Below, piece after piece: positions 1 to 7,304 of a stretch of 32,281 nucleotides of DNA; positions within the stretch are counted from its first letter, which is position 1; each line of letters begins with the position of its first letter. Below the pieces are notes generated by a model. It searched no databases. It had not been told where the DNA came from and worked only from the letters and a program-made list of their open reading frames with translations. Position numbers and translations under genes: made by a program. The stretch comes from Kribbella antibiotica (GTDB taxonomy: Bacteria > Actinomycetota > Actinomycetes > Propionibacteriales > Kribbellaceae): the NCBI RefSeq assembly GCF_004349055.1, contig NZ_SMKX01000102.1:1-32281 (forward strand), in the 5' to 3' direction.

Positions 1-13
1 GGGTGGGTGCAGA

Positions 14-102
14 CGTGGTCCCGCAGCGAGTCGACCGACAGATCCAATTGAAGACCCGAAGTCAGTGAGTGGGTGAGTCAGGAAGACCGCTGCGGGACCA
101 CG
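14..102. repeat. 15-bp perfect inverted repeat with 59-bp spacer
   Basis: The arm CGTGGTCCCGCAGCG at 14-28 is matched by its exact reverse complement at 88-102. The spacer of 59 bases holds no open frame that I trust. The spacing is long for an intrinsic terminator, and no transposase is visible beside it. It could be a long-range operator, a remnant end of a small mobile element, or the terminator region of a gene left of the window. A second small hairpin, CTCAC-T-GTGAG, follows at 112-122, close to the 3' end of the oxidoreductase gene. Confidence 0.6.
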
Positions 103-149
103 CCAACCATTCTCACTGTGAGTGGGGGCGGTCCGGCTCTGCTCACCGA

Positions 150-1061
150 CTACGGCTGGACGATGAGTTTGCCTTGAGCGTGGCCGTCTTCGCTGATCTC
201 TTGGGCCTTGACCGCGTCGGCCAGGCTGAAGGTGTCGGCGACGCGAACCGTGAGCTTGCCGGAGGCTGCTGCGGCGAGCTGGGCGTCGAGGCCGGCGCGC
301 ACCTCTTCCGGGGTGGCGGTGCCCGAAGCCGAGGCGTGGATGCCGAGCTCACCGGCGCTGAAGTCAGCGATCGTGATGACGCGCTCGGGGCCGCCGAGCA
401 GTTCGATCGACTCCTTGAGGCCGCCCTGGCCTGCGGTGTCGAAGGCTGCGTCGATGCCCTGGGGTGCGGCTGCGCGGACGCGATCGACGAGGCCGTCGCC
501 GTACTCGATCGGCGTTGCGCCCAGCGAGCGGACGAAGTCGTGATTGCGCGGGGAGGCCGTGCCGACCACAGTCAGGCCTGCGGCGGCCGCGAGCTGTACG
601 GCGATCGAACCGACGGCTCCTGCTGCGCCGTGGATCAGGATGGTTTCGCCGGACTTCACGCCGAGCAGGTCGAGCACGCGTTGGGCGGTTTCACCTGCGA
701 CCGGCAGAGCGACGGCCTGCTCCCACGAAAGACCCGCGGGCTTCAGCGTCACGTTGTCGGCGATCGCATACTCGGCGTACGCGCCGGTGGCGCCCCAGCC
801 GACGACCTCGTCACCGACCGCGAAGGCGGCGCCCTCGCCGGCCTCGTCGACCACACCGGCGACCTCGACACCCGGCGTCGCCGGGAAGGTGACGTCGATC
901 ATGCCTTGGAAGTAGCCGCGGCGGATCTTCCAGTCCAGCGGGTTCACGCCGGCGGCGTGGACCTTGATCCGAACCTGACCGGCCCCTGCGTGCGGCTCCG
1001 GTACGTCGCGGACCGCCAGTACCTCGGGACCGCCGAACTCCTCGAACACAACCGCCTGCAT
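150..1061 (-). CDS. NADPH:quinone-reductase-like oxidoreductase (zinc-free MDR family)
   Basis: The 303-residue product is a medium-chain dehydrogenase/reductase of the quinone reductase type. The N-terminal GroES-like domain opens MQAVVFEEFGGPEVL and continues through residue ~120. A Rossmann NAD(P)H-binding domain follows, with the nucleotide loop GAAGAVG at residues 145-151. The structural and catalytic zinc ligands of alcohol dehydrogenases are absent, which fits NADPH-dependent reduction of quinones or enals in the cytosol. The true substrate cannot be read from the sequence. The ATG at 1061 was chosen because it begins the conserved domain and has a GGAGG ribosome site about eight bases upstream. 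The frame extends a further 12 codons upstream, which looks spurious. The gene diverges from the LuxR-type regulator at 1205 across a 143-bp region holding the palindrome TTCAATTGAA. Confidence 0.9.
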   Translation of the reverse strand: MQAVVFEEFGGPEVLAVRDVPEPHAGAGQVRIKVHAAGVNPLDWKIRRGYFQGMIDVTFPATPGVEVAGVVDEAGEGAAFAVGDEVVGWGATGAYAEYAIADNVTLKPAGLSWEQAVALPVAGETAQRVLDLLGVKSGETILIHGAAGAVGSIAVQLAAAAGLTVVGTASPRNHDFVRSLGATPIEYGDGLVDRVRAAAPQGIDAAFDTAGQGGLKESIELLGGPERVITIADFSAGELGIHASASGTATPEEVRAGLDAQLAAAASGKLTVRVADTFSLADAVKAQEISEDGHAQGKLIVQP

Positions 1062-1092
1062 GATTCCTACCTCCAGAAGATTTGCTTGATGC

Positions 1093-1102
1093 TTCAATTG
1101 AA
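1093..1102. promoter_or_regulatory. Palindrome TTCAATTGAA in divergent intergenic region
   Basis: This perfect 10-bp palindrome sits 31 bases upstream of the oxidoreductase start, between it and the divergent regulator. The flanks extend the symmetry imperfectly (GCTTCAATTGAATGC). AT-rich palindromes of this kind in GC-rich DNA are typical repressor or activator sites. CAATTGAA occurs again at 46-53, just beyond the 3' end of the oxidoreductase gene. Which protein binds is unknown. Confidence 0.35.
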
Positions 1103-1191
1103 TGCTCTACCAGGGAGCGTTATTCCCGACTGGCCGAACGGACAGTTGTCCACTGCCCGAAAGGCGAGCCGGGTAGATGCATCAACCGACG

Positions 1192-1197
1192 TACGCT
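1192..1197 (+). promoter_or_regulatory. -10 box TACGCT for leaderless LuxR-type gene
   Basis: TACGCT fits the actinobacterial TANNNT consensus and lies seven bases before the ATG at 1205, so transcription would begin at or next to the start codon. There is no Shine-Dalgarno sequence there. No convincing -35 was found. Confidence 0.5.
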
Positions 1198-1204
1198 CGA
1201 AGCC

Positions 1205-2443
1205 ATGCATGATGTACTCGCGGTCGCGGCGCAGATCCTCGACGGTCCGCCGGACGAGCTGCTGCACAGGCTGTCGGCAGCGCTCAAAGACGTGATCCCG
1301 CACCGCGCGGTCGCCCAGCTGGCCAGCCAGTGCGCCACCACCCCGGTCTACACGTACGGCGAGCCGACGCTCGCCCGGGCGATCACCGGTGCCGAGCTGG
1401 CCGGTCTCCTCGGTACCGTGACCGCCGGCCGCCCCTGGCACGGCGTGCTGACCATCGCCGACGAGGAGCACCACGCGCTCGCTGTCGCCAGCGATCGCGC
1501 CCCGCGCGGCTCGGTCCTCCTGCTCCTGCAGAAGAACGCCACGCCTGACGTGGATGCGTTGATCCAGCCGCTGTGGGACCTCATCACGATCCACATGTAC
1601 CGCCTGACCTTGAGCGGCGAGCCCAGCGTGACCGCCCAGTCCCGGGCCGTCGCGGGAGCGCGGTTCGAGGTTGCCGCGGAACTGGGCGAGGCCCACGCAG
1701 CCACGCTCGCCACCCTCCTCGGCGTACTGCGAAACCAGCGGGTCGACGACGCGACCGCCCGGAACAACGCGGTCGAGCTGGCCCTCAACGCCTTGTCGGA
1801 GCTGCGGACCGACACTCGGCAGGACCAGCGCTACCACGGTGAAGAGCCGGCCGGTAAGGCGTTCGACCGGCTGGCCGATTCGCTCCGCGGCCTGCTCCGC
1901 CACACCACCGTCGACCTGGAACTCGATGCCCCGGGCAACGACAAGCTGGTCCCCGGCGAGCTCGCCCACTCCGCCCGGGTGGCGGTCCGCTCAGTCGTCC
2001 TCGCCATGCTCACCCAAGACCCGGTACGGCGAATCCGCGTCGGCTGGCAATGGGACGGGACCGACCTCCATGCGACGGTTCGCGATGACGGTCCCGGCGA
2101 GCTGAACGGCGTACTGGTGCTTGGTCAGCTCTCGGAGCGACTCCGCTTCGGCGACGGCCAGCTAGAGCTGGAGGCTGTCCCCGGCTGGGGCCTGACCGCC
2201 CGCATCGCCCTCAAAGCCAGCGCCACCCCACAACCGCTCGAGGACCCGCTGGCCGCTCTCGGCTCCCGGGAAATAGAGGTTCTGGAGCGCATCGCGGAAG
2301 GCTCGCGCAACCGCTCCATCGCCGACGAACTCCACATCAGCGAATCGACAGTGAAGTTCCACGTGGCCAACATCCTCACGAAACTGGATGTGGCCACGCG
2401 AACTCAGGCCGCTGCGCTCTATCACGCAACAACCGTGGCTTAA
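1205..2443 (+). CDS. LuxR-family regulator with a degenerate histidine-kinase-like core
   Basis: The 412-residue protein has three parts. Residues ~1-135 look like a GAF-type sensory domain. Residues ~150-338 resemble the dimerisation helix and ATPase of NarL-group sensor kinases: the helix reads AAELGEAHAATLATLLGVLR, where active kinases have AAELHD, so the phosphorylated His is replaced by Gly161. The N-box Asn is not evident, although the loop DDGPG (294-298) and a G-rich C-terminal strand remain. Residues ~352-410 form a LuxR/FixJ helix-turn-helix with GSREIEVLERIAEG and SESTVKFHVANILTKL. No receiver domain is present. I infer a one-component regulator whose kinase fold now serves as sensor or dimeriser. 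The start at 1205 is supported by a TANNNT box seven bases upstream; the frame itself is open from 1082. Its stop codon overlaps that of metG. Confidence 0.85.
   Translation: MHDVLAVAAQILDGPPDELLHRLSAALKDVIPHRAVAQLASQCATTPVYTYGEPTLARAITGAELAGLLGTVTAGRPWHGVLTIADEEHHALAVASDRAPRGSVLLLLQKNATPDVDALIQPLWDLITIHMYRLTLSGEPSVTAQSRAVAGARFEVAAELGEAHAATLATLLGVLRNQRVDDATARNNAVELALNALSELRTDTRQDQRYHGEEPAGKAFDRLADSLRGLLRHTTVDLELDAPGNDKLVPGELAHSARVAVRSVVLAMLTQDPVRRIRVGWQWDGTDLHATVRDDGPGELNGVLVLGQLSERLRFGDGQLELEAVPGWGLTARIALKASATPQPLEDPLAALGSREIEVLERIAEGSRNRSIADELHISESTVKFHVANILTKLDVATRTQAAALYHATTVA
2440..2443. other. Convergent stop codons sharing the palindrome TTAA
   Basis: The TAA of the LuxR-type gene (2441-2443) and the TAA of metG (2442-2440 on the minus strand) overlap in the self-complementary tetramer TTAA. 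There is no room for an intergenic terminator, so each transcript must read into the other gene. Confidence 0.95.
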
Positions 2444-4005
2444 GCCTCTTCGAGCCTCGGGAAGAGCGGGTCGCCCTTGGTCAGCACTGAGCCGGCCGGG
2501 AGCTGGCCCCAGGTGCCGGCGTCCTGGACGCGCTGGTCGGCCAGGGAGCCGAGCTTCGCCTCCGCACCAAGGAGGTGCCACAGATTGGCGGCCGCCTTGG
2601 GCATCGTCGGGTTGTGCAGTACGGCGACCGCCCGCAGAACCTCGGCGGATGAGTACAGGATGGTGGCGAGGCGCTCCCGCTGGGAGTCGTCCTTGGCCAC
2701 CTTCCACGGCTCCTGCTCGGAGACGTAGCCGTTGACCGCGCCGACCAGGTCGTTGATCGCGGCCAGCGCGTCGTGGAACGCGAGGGTCTCGATCGCCTGC
2801 TCAGCCGTCGCAACCGCCTGGGCCATCTTGTCGGCCAGCGCCTGCTCGGCCGGTCCGTGGTCAGTCGCCTCGGGCAGCGAGCCGTCGAAGTACTTGCCGA
2901 CCATGGCGGCGATGCGGCTGGCCAGGTTGCCCAGGCCGTTCGCGAGCTCGGAGGTGTAGACCGCGCTCAGGTGCTCCCAGGAGAACGAACCGTCGGAGCC
3001 GAACTGGATCGTCCGCAGGAAGTAGTAGCGGAAGGCGTCCGAGCCGAAGTGGTCGGTGATCTCGTGCGGGGCGATCGCGGTGAGCTTCGACTTGCTCATC
3101 TTCTCGCCACCGACGAGCAGCCAGCCGTGCGCGAAGACCTGCTGCGGCACCGGCAGTCCCGCGGCGATCAGCATCGCCGGCCAGATCACTGCGTGGAAGC
3201 GCAGGATGTCCTTGCCGACCAGGTGAACGTTCACCGGCCAGAGCTTCTCGAAACGCTCCGGATCAGCGCCGTACCCGGCGGCCGTCACGTAGTTCAGCAG
3301 CGCGTCGACCCAGACATAAAGGACGTGCTTCTCGTCCCACGGGACCGGGATGCCCCAGTCGAAGGTCGAGCGGGTGATCGACAGGTCCTGCAGACCCTGC
3401 TTGACGAACGCGATCACCTCGTTGCGCGCGCTGCTCGGCGCCACGAAGCCGGGCTGCGACTCGTACAGCGCGAGCAGCCGGTCGGCGTACGCGGAAAGCT
3501 TGAAGAAGTAGTTGGTCTCCGAGAGCGTCTCCACCTCGGTGCCGTGGATCAGGCACAGCTGGGTGCCGTCCTCGGCGGTCTTGATGTCGGCCGGGAGCTT
3601 GAACTCCTCGCAGCCGACGCAGTACAGGCCCTCGTACTGCCCCTTGTAGACGTCGCCCTGGTCGTACAGCTTCTGGACGAACTCCTGGACGCGCTCGGTG
3701 TGCCGCGGCTCGGTGGTCCGGATGAAGTCGTCGTACTGGACGTCGATGTCGACCCAGGCCGGCTTCCAGGCCTCTTCGACGAGCTTGTCCGTCCAATCCT
3801 GCGGCGACATGCCCTGCGCCTCGGCGCTGCGCAACACCTTCTCGCCGTGCTCGTCGGTACCCGTCAGGTACCACTTCTGCTCACCGCGCTGTGCGTGCCA
3901 GCGCGTCAGGACATCCCCGGCGACCGTCGTGTAGGCGCTGCCGATGTGCGGCGGTGCCGTGACGTAGTAGATCGGGGTGGTGACGTAATAGGCCTTGTCG
4001 GACAT
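2440..4005 (-). CDS. metG: Methionyl-tRNA synthetase
   Basis: This is a class Ia aminoacyl-tRNA synthetase that charges tRNA-Met in the cytosol. The 521-residue protein carries the HIGH-type motif as HIGS (residues 20-23) and KMSKS at 302-306, with the conserved TGTDEHGEK segment near residue 50. The connective-peptide metal knuckle has Cys129 and Cys132 in YCVGCEEF and then Cys151 and His154 rather than a second CxxC pair. Length is that of the short actinobacterial form without the C-terminal tRNA-binding extension. It lies 28 bases downstream of rsmI. A TACCCT box six bases before the ATG suggests it can also start its own leaderless transcript. Its stop overlaps the convergent LuxR-type gene over the four bases TTAA. 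Confidence 0.97.
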   Translation of the reverse strand: MSDKAYYVTTPIYYVTAPPHIGSAYTTVAGDVLTRWHAQRGEQKWYLTGTDEHGEKVLRSAEAQGMSPQDWTDKLVEEAWKPAWVDIDVQYDDFIRTTEPRHTERVQEFVQKLYDQGDVYKGQYEGLYCVGCEEFKLPADIKTAEDGTQLCLIHGTEVETLSETNYFFKLSAYADRLLALYESQPGFVAPSSARNEVIAFVKQGLQDLSITRSTFDWGIPVPWDEKHVLYVWVDALLNYVTAAGYGADPERFEKLWPVNVHLVGKDILRFHAVIWPAMLIAAGLPVPQQVFAHGWLLVGGEKMSKSKLTAIAPHEITDHFGSDAFRYYFLRTIQFGSDGSFSWEHLSAVYTSELANGLGNLASRIAAMVGKYFDGSLPEATDHGPAEQALADKMAQAVATAEQAIETLAFHDALAAINDLVGAVNGYVSEQEPWKVAKDDSQRERLATILYSSAEVLRAVAVLHNPTMPKAAANLWHLLGAEAKLGSLADQRVQDAGTWGQLPAGSVLTKGDPLFPRLEEA

Positions 4006-4011
4006 GTCTCA

Positions 4012-4017
4012 AGGGTA
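4012..4017 (-). promoter_or_regulatory. -10 box TACCCT before metG
   Basis: Read on the minus strand, TACCCT lies six bases before the metG ATG at 4005. It matches TANNNT at leaderless spacing, and no good ribosome site is present. It would give metG a promoter separate from rsmI. Confidence 0.45.
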
Positions 4018-4033
4018 GTGGTGCGAGCCAGTC

Positions 4034-4885
4034 CTATTTACCGGGGTCTCGCGCAGCCAGTACGGCGTCGTACACCGTCCGCTTCGGGACGTTGAACCGC
4101 TTGGCGACGTCGGAGATCGCCTGCTTACGCGGCGTGCCCGCCTCTTCATCGGTCGCGACCTCGCGCGCGAGATCCTCGGCCGTCAGGATGCGATCCGGGC
4201 TCGCACCGGCGACAACGACGGTGATCTCACCCCGTACGCCGTCCTTCGACCAGGTGACGAGATCCGCGACCGGGCCGCGCTTGACCTCTTCATACGTCTT
4301 CGTGAGCTCACGACAGACCGCCGTACGGCGATCGCCGCCGAACGCCTCGGCCATCGCCTCGAGCGACTGGGTCAGCCGGTGCGGCGCCTCGAAGAACACC
4401 ATCGTCCGCGGCTCGTCCGCCAGCGCCGCCAGCACCTTGGACCGCTCCCCCTGCTTCCGCGGCAGGAACCCCTCGAACGTGAACCGATCCACCGGCAACC
4501 CACTCAACGCCAGCGCGGTCAGCACCGCCGACGGCCCCGGTACGGCGGTCACCTCGATCTCAGCCTCGATCGCCGCCGCAACCAGCCGGTAACCGGGATC
4601 CGAAACGCTCGGCATCCCCGCATCGGTCACCACAACCACGGTCTGCCCAGCCTGCAGCGCCGCCAGCAACTCCGGCGTCCGCTCCCGCTCGTTCCCCTCG
4701 AAGTAGCTGATCACCCGCCCGCTCAGCGTGATCGCCAGATCAGTCGTCAACCGCCGCAGCCGCCGCGTATCCTCCGCAGCCACCACATCCGCCGCACTCA
4801 ACACCCGCGCCAACCGAGGCGAAGCATCCGAGAAGTCCCCAATAGGCGTCCCCGCCAACACCAATCGCCCGGTCACACCGGCCAT
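4034..4885 (-). CDS. rsmI: 16S rRNA (cytidine-1402 2'-O)-methyltransferase
   Basis: RsmI uses S-adenosylmethionine to methylate the 2'-O of C1402 in the ribosomal P site. The product (283 residues from the second of two adjacent ATGs; 284 from the ATG at 4888) belongs to the tetrapyrrole-methylase fold. Visible motifs are GRLVLAGTPIGDFSDAS at the N-terminus, the region around AAEDTRRLRRL, the SAM-binding loop VVTDAGMPSVSDPG, and PGPSAVLTALALSGLP. The C-terminal 60 residues form the usual helical extension ending with a predicted helix-turn-helix-like segment. It diverges from pmt by about 60 bases and is followed by metG. The same three-gene grouping (Rv1002c, Rv1003, Rv1007c) occurs in Mycobacterium tuberculosis. 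Confidence 0.95.
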   Translation of the reverse strand: MAGVTGRLVLAGTPIGDFSDASPRLARVLSAADVVAAEDTRRLRRLTTDLAITLSGRVISYFEGNERERTPELLAALQAGQTVVVVTDAGMPSVSDPGYRLVAAAIEAEIEVTAVPGPSAVLTALALSGLPVDRFTFEGFLPRKQGERSKVLAALADEPRTMVFFEAPHRLTQSLEAMAEAFGGDRRTAVCRELTKTYEEVKRGPVADLVTWSKDGVRGEITVVVAGASPDRILTAEDLAREVATDEEAGTPRKQAISDVAKRFNVPKRTVYDAVLAARDPGK

Positions 4886-4934
4886 CATCGCAGCATTCGT
4901 TCGAGGGGAGGAGGCGGTGTGACTCCGGGCTCCG

Positions 4935-4940
4935 TACGAT
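4935..4940 (+). promoter_or_regulatory. -10 box TACGAT for pmt
   Basis: TACGAT is a good TANNNT box exactly seven bases before the GTG at 4948. It overlaps the alternative ATG at 4939, so it argues that GTG 4948 is the real, leaderless start of pmt. Confidence 0.5.
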
Positions 4941-4947
4941 GGCGGGC

Positions 4948-6609
4948 GTGACTGCCTTGATCGAGGACGGGACTGCGCGGCGGGAGGACACTGCCGAGGA
5001 GCGCGAGGCGCTGGGCAGGGATGTGCTCGGACGGCGGTTGCCGTCGCTGCGGGAGCGGTTGTATCCGGCGATGCCGAAGGACTTCGAGGGCGGGTGGATC
5101 GCGACGCTCGCGATCACCGTGCTGGCCGGGTTCCTGCGGTTCTGGAACCTGAGCAACCCGGTGAAGTTCGTCTTCGACGAGACGTACTACGCCAAGGACG
5201 CGTACAGCCTGCTCAAGTTCGGGTACGCGCGGCAGTTCATCAACAATCCCGAGGGTGCCGCCGACAAGGCGATCCTGGCCGGGAACCTGAACGTCTTCGA
5301 GCCGACTCCGAGCCTGACCGTGCACCCTGAGGTCGGCAAGTGGATGATCGCGGCCGGCGAGCAGCTCTTCGGTATGACGCCCTTCGGGTGGCGCTTCATG
5401 CCGGCGCTCTTCGGCACGCTCACTGTTCTCCTGGTGATCCGGACCGTACGGCGGATGACCCGCTCGACACTGATCGGCGCGATCGCCGGTCTGCTGCTCG
5501 CGGTCGACGGTCTGCACTTCGTGATGTCGCGGGTCGCGCTGCTCGACGTGTTCCTCGCGTTCTGGCTGGTCGCGGCGGTCTCCTGCCTGGTCTGTGACCG
5601 CGACTGGACCCGTCGGCGGCACGCCGACTCGCTGCAGCCCGACGAGCAGGGCAAGTTCGGCCGCTGGCTGCTGATCCGGCCGTGGCGGATCCTGGCCGGT
5701 GTCTGCTTCGGGCTCGCGCTCGGCACCAAGTGGTCCGCGGTCTGGGTGCTCGCCGCCTTCGGCATCCTGGTGTTCGCCTGGGACTTCGGCGCCCGTCGCG
5801 CGCTCGGCGGTCGGTTCGCATTCGTGAAGTCGGTGCTGGTCGACGGCGTACCGGCGTTCCTGAGCATCGTGCTGGTCGCGATCATCACCTACACCGCGAC
5901 CTGGACCGGCTGGCTCCTGCACGACAACGCCTACGACCACGACTACGCCTCGAAGAACCCAGCCACCGGAATTATGAAGGTCGTCCCCGACGACTTCCGG
6001 TCCCTCCTGCACTATCACCAGGAGGTCTACGAGTTCCACACCGGCGACTACATCAAGAAGGCGACCCACCCGTACTCCTCGAACCCGGCCGGCTGGCCGA
6101 TCATCGCCCGCCCGATCGGCTTCGACGCCGTCAACGACATCAAACCCGGCACCACCGGCTGCAACCCGCCCGCCGGCTCGAACTGCCTCTCGGTGATCTC
6201 CGCCATCGGTACGCCGGTCCTGTGGTGGGCCGGCTCCCTGGCCCTGCTGGCCGCCGTCGTCCTGTGGATCGCTCAACGCGACTGGCGTTTCGGCATCCCG
6301 ATCATCGGCTTCGTCACCTGCTGGGTGCCCTGGTTCGCCTACGACGACCGGCCGATCTTCTTCTTCTACGCCGTCACGATGATCCCCTTCACCGTGATGG
6401 CGGTGGCACTGGTCCTAGGCAAAATCCTCGGCCCCGCCAAAACCCTCGAAGGCACGGCCGCCCCCCGCCGCCTGATCGGCAGCGCCATCGTCGGCGCCTT
6501 CGTCGTCCTGGTCGTCCTCAACTTCGCCTACATCTGGCCGATCCTGACCGACCAGGTCCTCCCCCACCCCGACTGGCTCAGCCGGATGTGGTTCAAGACC
6601 TGGATCTAA
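4948..6609 (+). CDS. pmt: Polyprenyl-phosphate-mannose--protein mannosyltransferase (GT39)
   Basis: Pmt moves mannose from polyprenyl-phosphate-mannose to Ser/Thr of secreted proteins during Sec export. The product, 553 residues from GTG 4948 or 556 from ATG 4939, is a polytopic membrane protein with roughly ten hydrophobic helices. The catalytic acidic pair is visible in VFDETYYAKDAYS (Asp and Glu at 77-78 from the GTG), in the first extracytoplasmic loop, followed by the HPEVGKWMI segment typical of GT39. The C-terminal domain ends WLSRMWFKTWI, as in mycobacterial homologues. I favour the GTG because a TACGAT box sits seven bases before it; the ATG lies inside that box. The gene diverges from rsmI and converges on the DUF1707 gene with three bases between stops. 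Confidence 0.93.
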   Translation: MTALIEDGTARREDTAEEREALGRDVLGRRLPSLRERLYPAMPKDFEGGWIATLAITVLAGFLRFWNLSNPVKFVFDETYYAKDAYSLLKFGYARQFINNPEGAADKAILAGNLNVFEPTPSLTVHPEVGKWMIAAGEQLFGMTPFGWRFMPALFGTLTVLLVIRTVRRMTRSTLIGAIAGLLLAVDGLHFVMSRVALLDVFLAFWLVAAVSCLVCDRDWTRRRHADSLQPDEQGKFGRWLLIRPWRILAGVCFGLALGTKWSAVWVLAAFGILVFAWDFGARRALGGRFAFVKSVLVDGVPAFLSIVLVAIITYTATWTGWLLHDNAYDHDYASKNPATGIMKVVPDDFRSLLHYHQEVYEFHTGDYIKKATHPYSSNPAGWPIIARPIGFDAVNDIKPGTTGCNPPAGSNCLSVISAIGTPVLWWAGSLALLAAVVLWIAQRDWRFGIPIIGFVTCWVPWFAYDDRPIFFFYAVTMIPFTVMAVALVLGKILGPAKTLEGTAAPRRLIGSAIVGAFVVLVVLNFAYIWPILTDQVLPHPDWLSRMWFKTWI

Positions 6610-6612
6610 AGG

Positions 6613-7284
6613 TCAGTGGCCGAGTTGGCCGTGGCCTTTGAAGCGCTTCTTGTGGCGTTTGGCGGCGGACTGGCCGCCGACGCCGCCGAAGAGGGCCAGG
6701 CCCTTGACGACGACGGTGGGTGCGTCGGGGTGCGGGGTGTCGCTGCCGTTGGCGGCGAAGCCGCCGAAGATGCCGACGCCTTCATTGCGGACGGTGACAC
6801 CTTCGGGGACCGTGACGTCGATCCCGCCGAAGACGGCGAAGGCCCAGATGGTGACTTCGCGGCCCTCGAAGACGGCATCGGTCATGTCGAGGTCCTGGCC
6901 GCCGAACACCGCAAAGGCATTCGTACGGCGCTTCACCCGCCAACTGCCCTTGCGCTCCACGCCACCGAAGATCGCGACCAAGGTGGTGAAGCTGTCGTCG
7001 GGGTTGGCCGGCTCCTCGATCGGGACCGGGCTGTTCGACGCGACCCGGGCCGGCACGGGCGGTGCGCTGAGCGGCATCGGGTGCTGCAGGAGGTCACTGG
7101 TGATCGGCTCGAGCTCGCCGAGGGTGCGGGCCTGCAGGGCATGCTCGAGCCGTTCGGCGTGCTCGTCCTGGGTCAGCCGGCCCGTCATCAGCGCGTCCCG
7201 CAGTACGTCGACGACCTGGTCACGGTCGATATCGGACGCGCGCAGATGCGCATGCGGATTCGGGCGGTCGGGCAGATTCTCCAT
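6613..7284 (-). CDS. DUF1707 and LiaF-like cell-envelope protein
   Basis: The 223-residue protein starts with a DUF1707 domain (residues ~8-65: LRASDIDRDQVVDVLRDALMTGRL, then DEHAERLEHAL and TLGELEPITSDL). A proline-rich linker follows. The C-terminal part has five copies of an FGG element (IFGGVERKG, VFGGQDLDM, VFGGIDVTV, IFGGFAANG, LFGGVGG), the beta-repeat pattern of LiaF-like 'cell wall-active antibiotic response' domains. The tail is basic (AAKRHKKRFKGHG). No signal peptide or membrane helix is seen, so it is likely cytosolic or membrane-associated. The exact role is unknown; relatives are linked to envelope stress. It follows the MFS gene by 20 bases but has its own TATCGT box eight bases before the ATG, so it may be transcribed separately. 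Confidence 0.85.
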   Translation of the reverse strand: MENLPDRPNPHAHLRASDIDRDQVVDVLRDALMTGRLTQDEHAERLEHALQARTLGELEPITSDLLQHPMPLSAPPVPARVASNSPVPIEEPANPDDSFTTLVAIFGGVERKGSWRVKRRTNAFAVFGGQDLDMTDAVFEGREVTIWAFAVFGGIDVTVPEGVTVRNEGVGIFGGFAANGSDTPHPDAPTVVVKGLALFGGVGGQSAAKRHKKRFKGHGQLGH

Positions 7285-7292
7285 AAGACAGG

Positions 7293-7298
7293 ACGATA
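7293..7298 (-). promoter_or_regulatory. -10 box TATCGT within palindrome CGATATATCG
   Basis: On the minus strand TATCGT lies eight bases before the ATG of the DUF1707 gene. It sits inside the perfect 10-bp palindrome CGATATATCG (7294-7303), immediately downstream of the MFS stop codon. The palindrome could be an operator over the -10 box. Confidence 0.4.
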
Positions 7299-7304
7299 TA
7301 TCGC

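Noticed and set aside
4885..6276. A 463-codon minus-strand frame opposite pmt
   Set aside because: Its composition (Asp, Gln, Arg, Gly) is that of a shadow frame, and pmt on the plus strand has family motifs.
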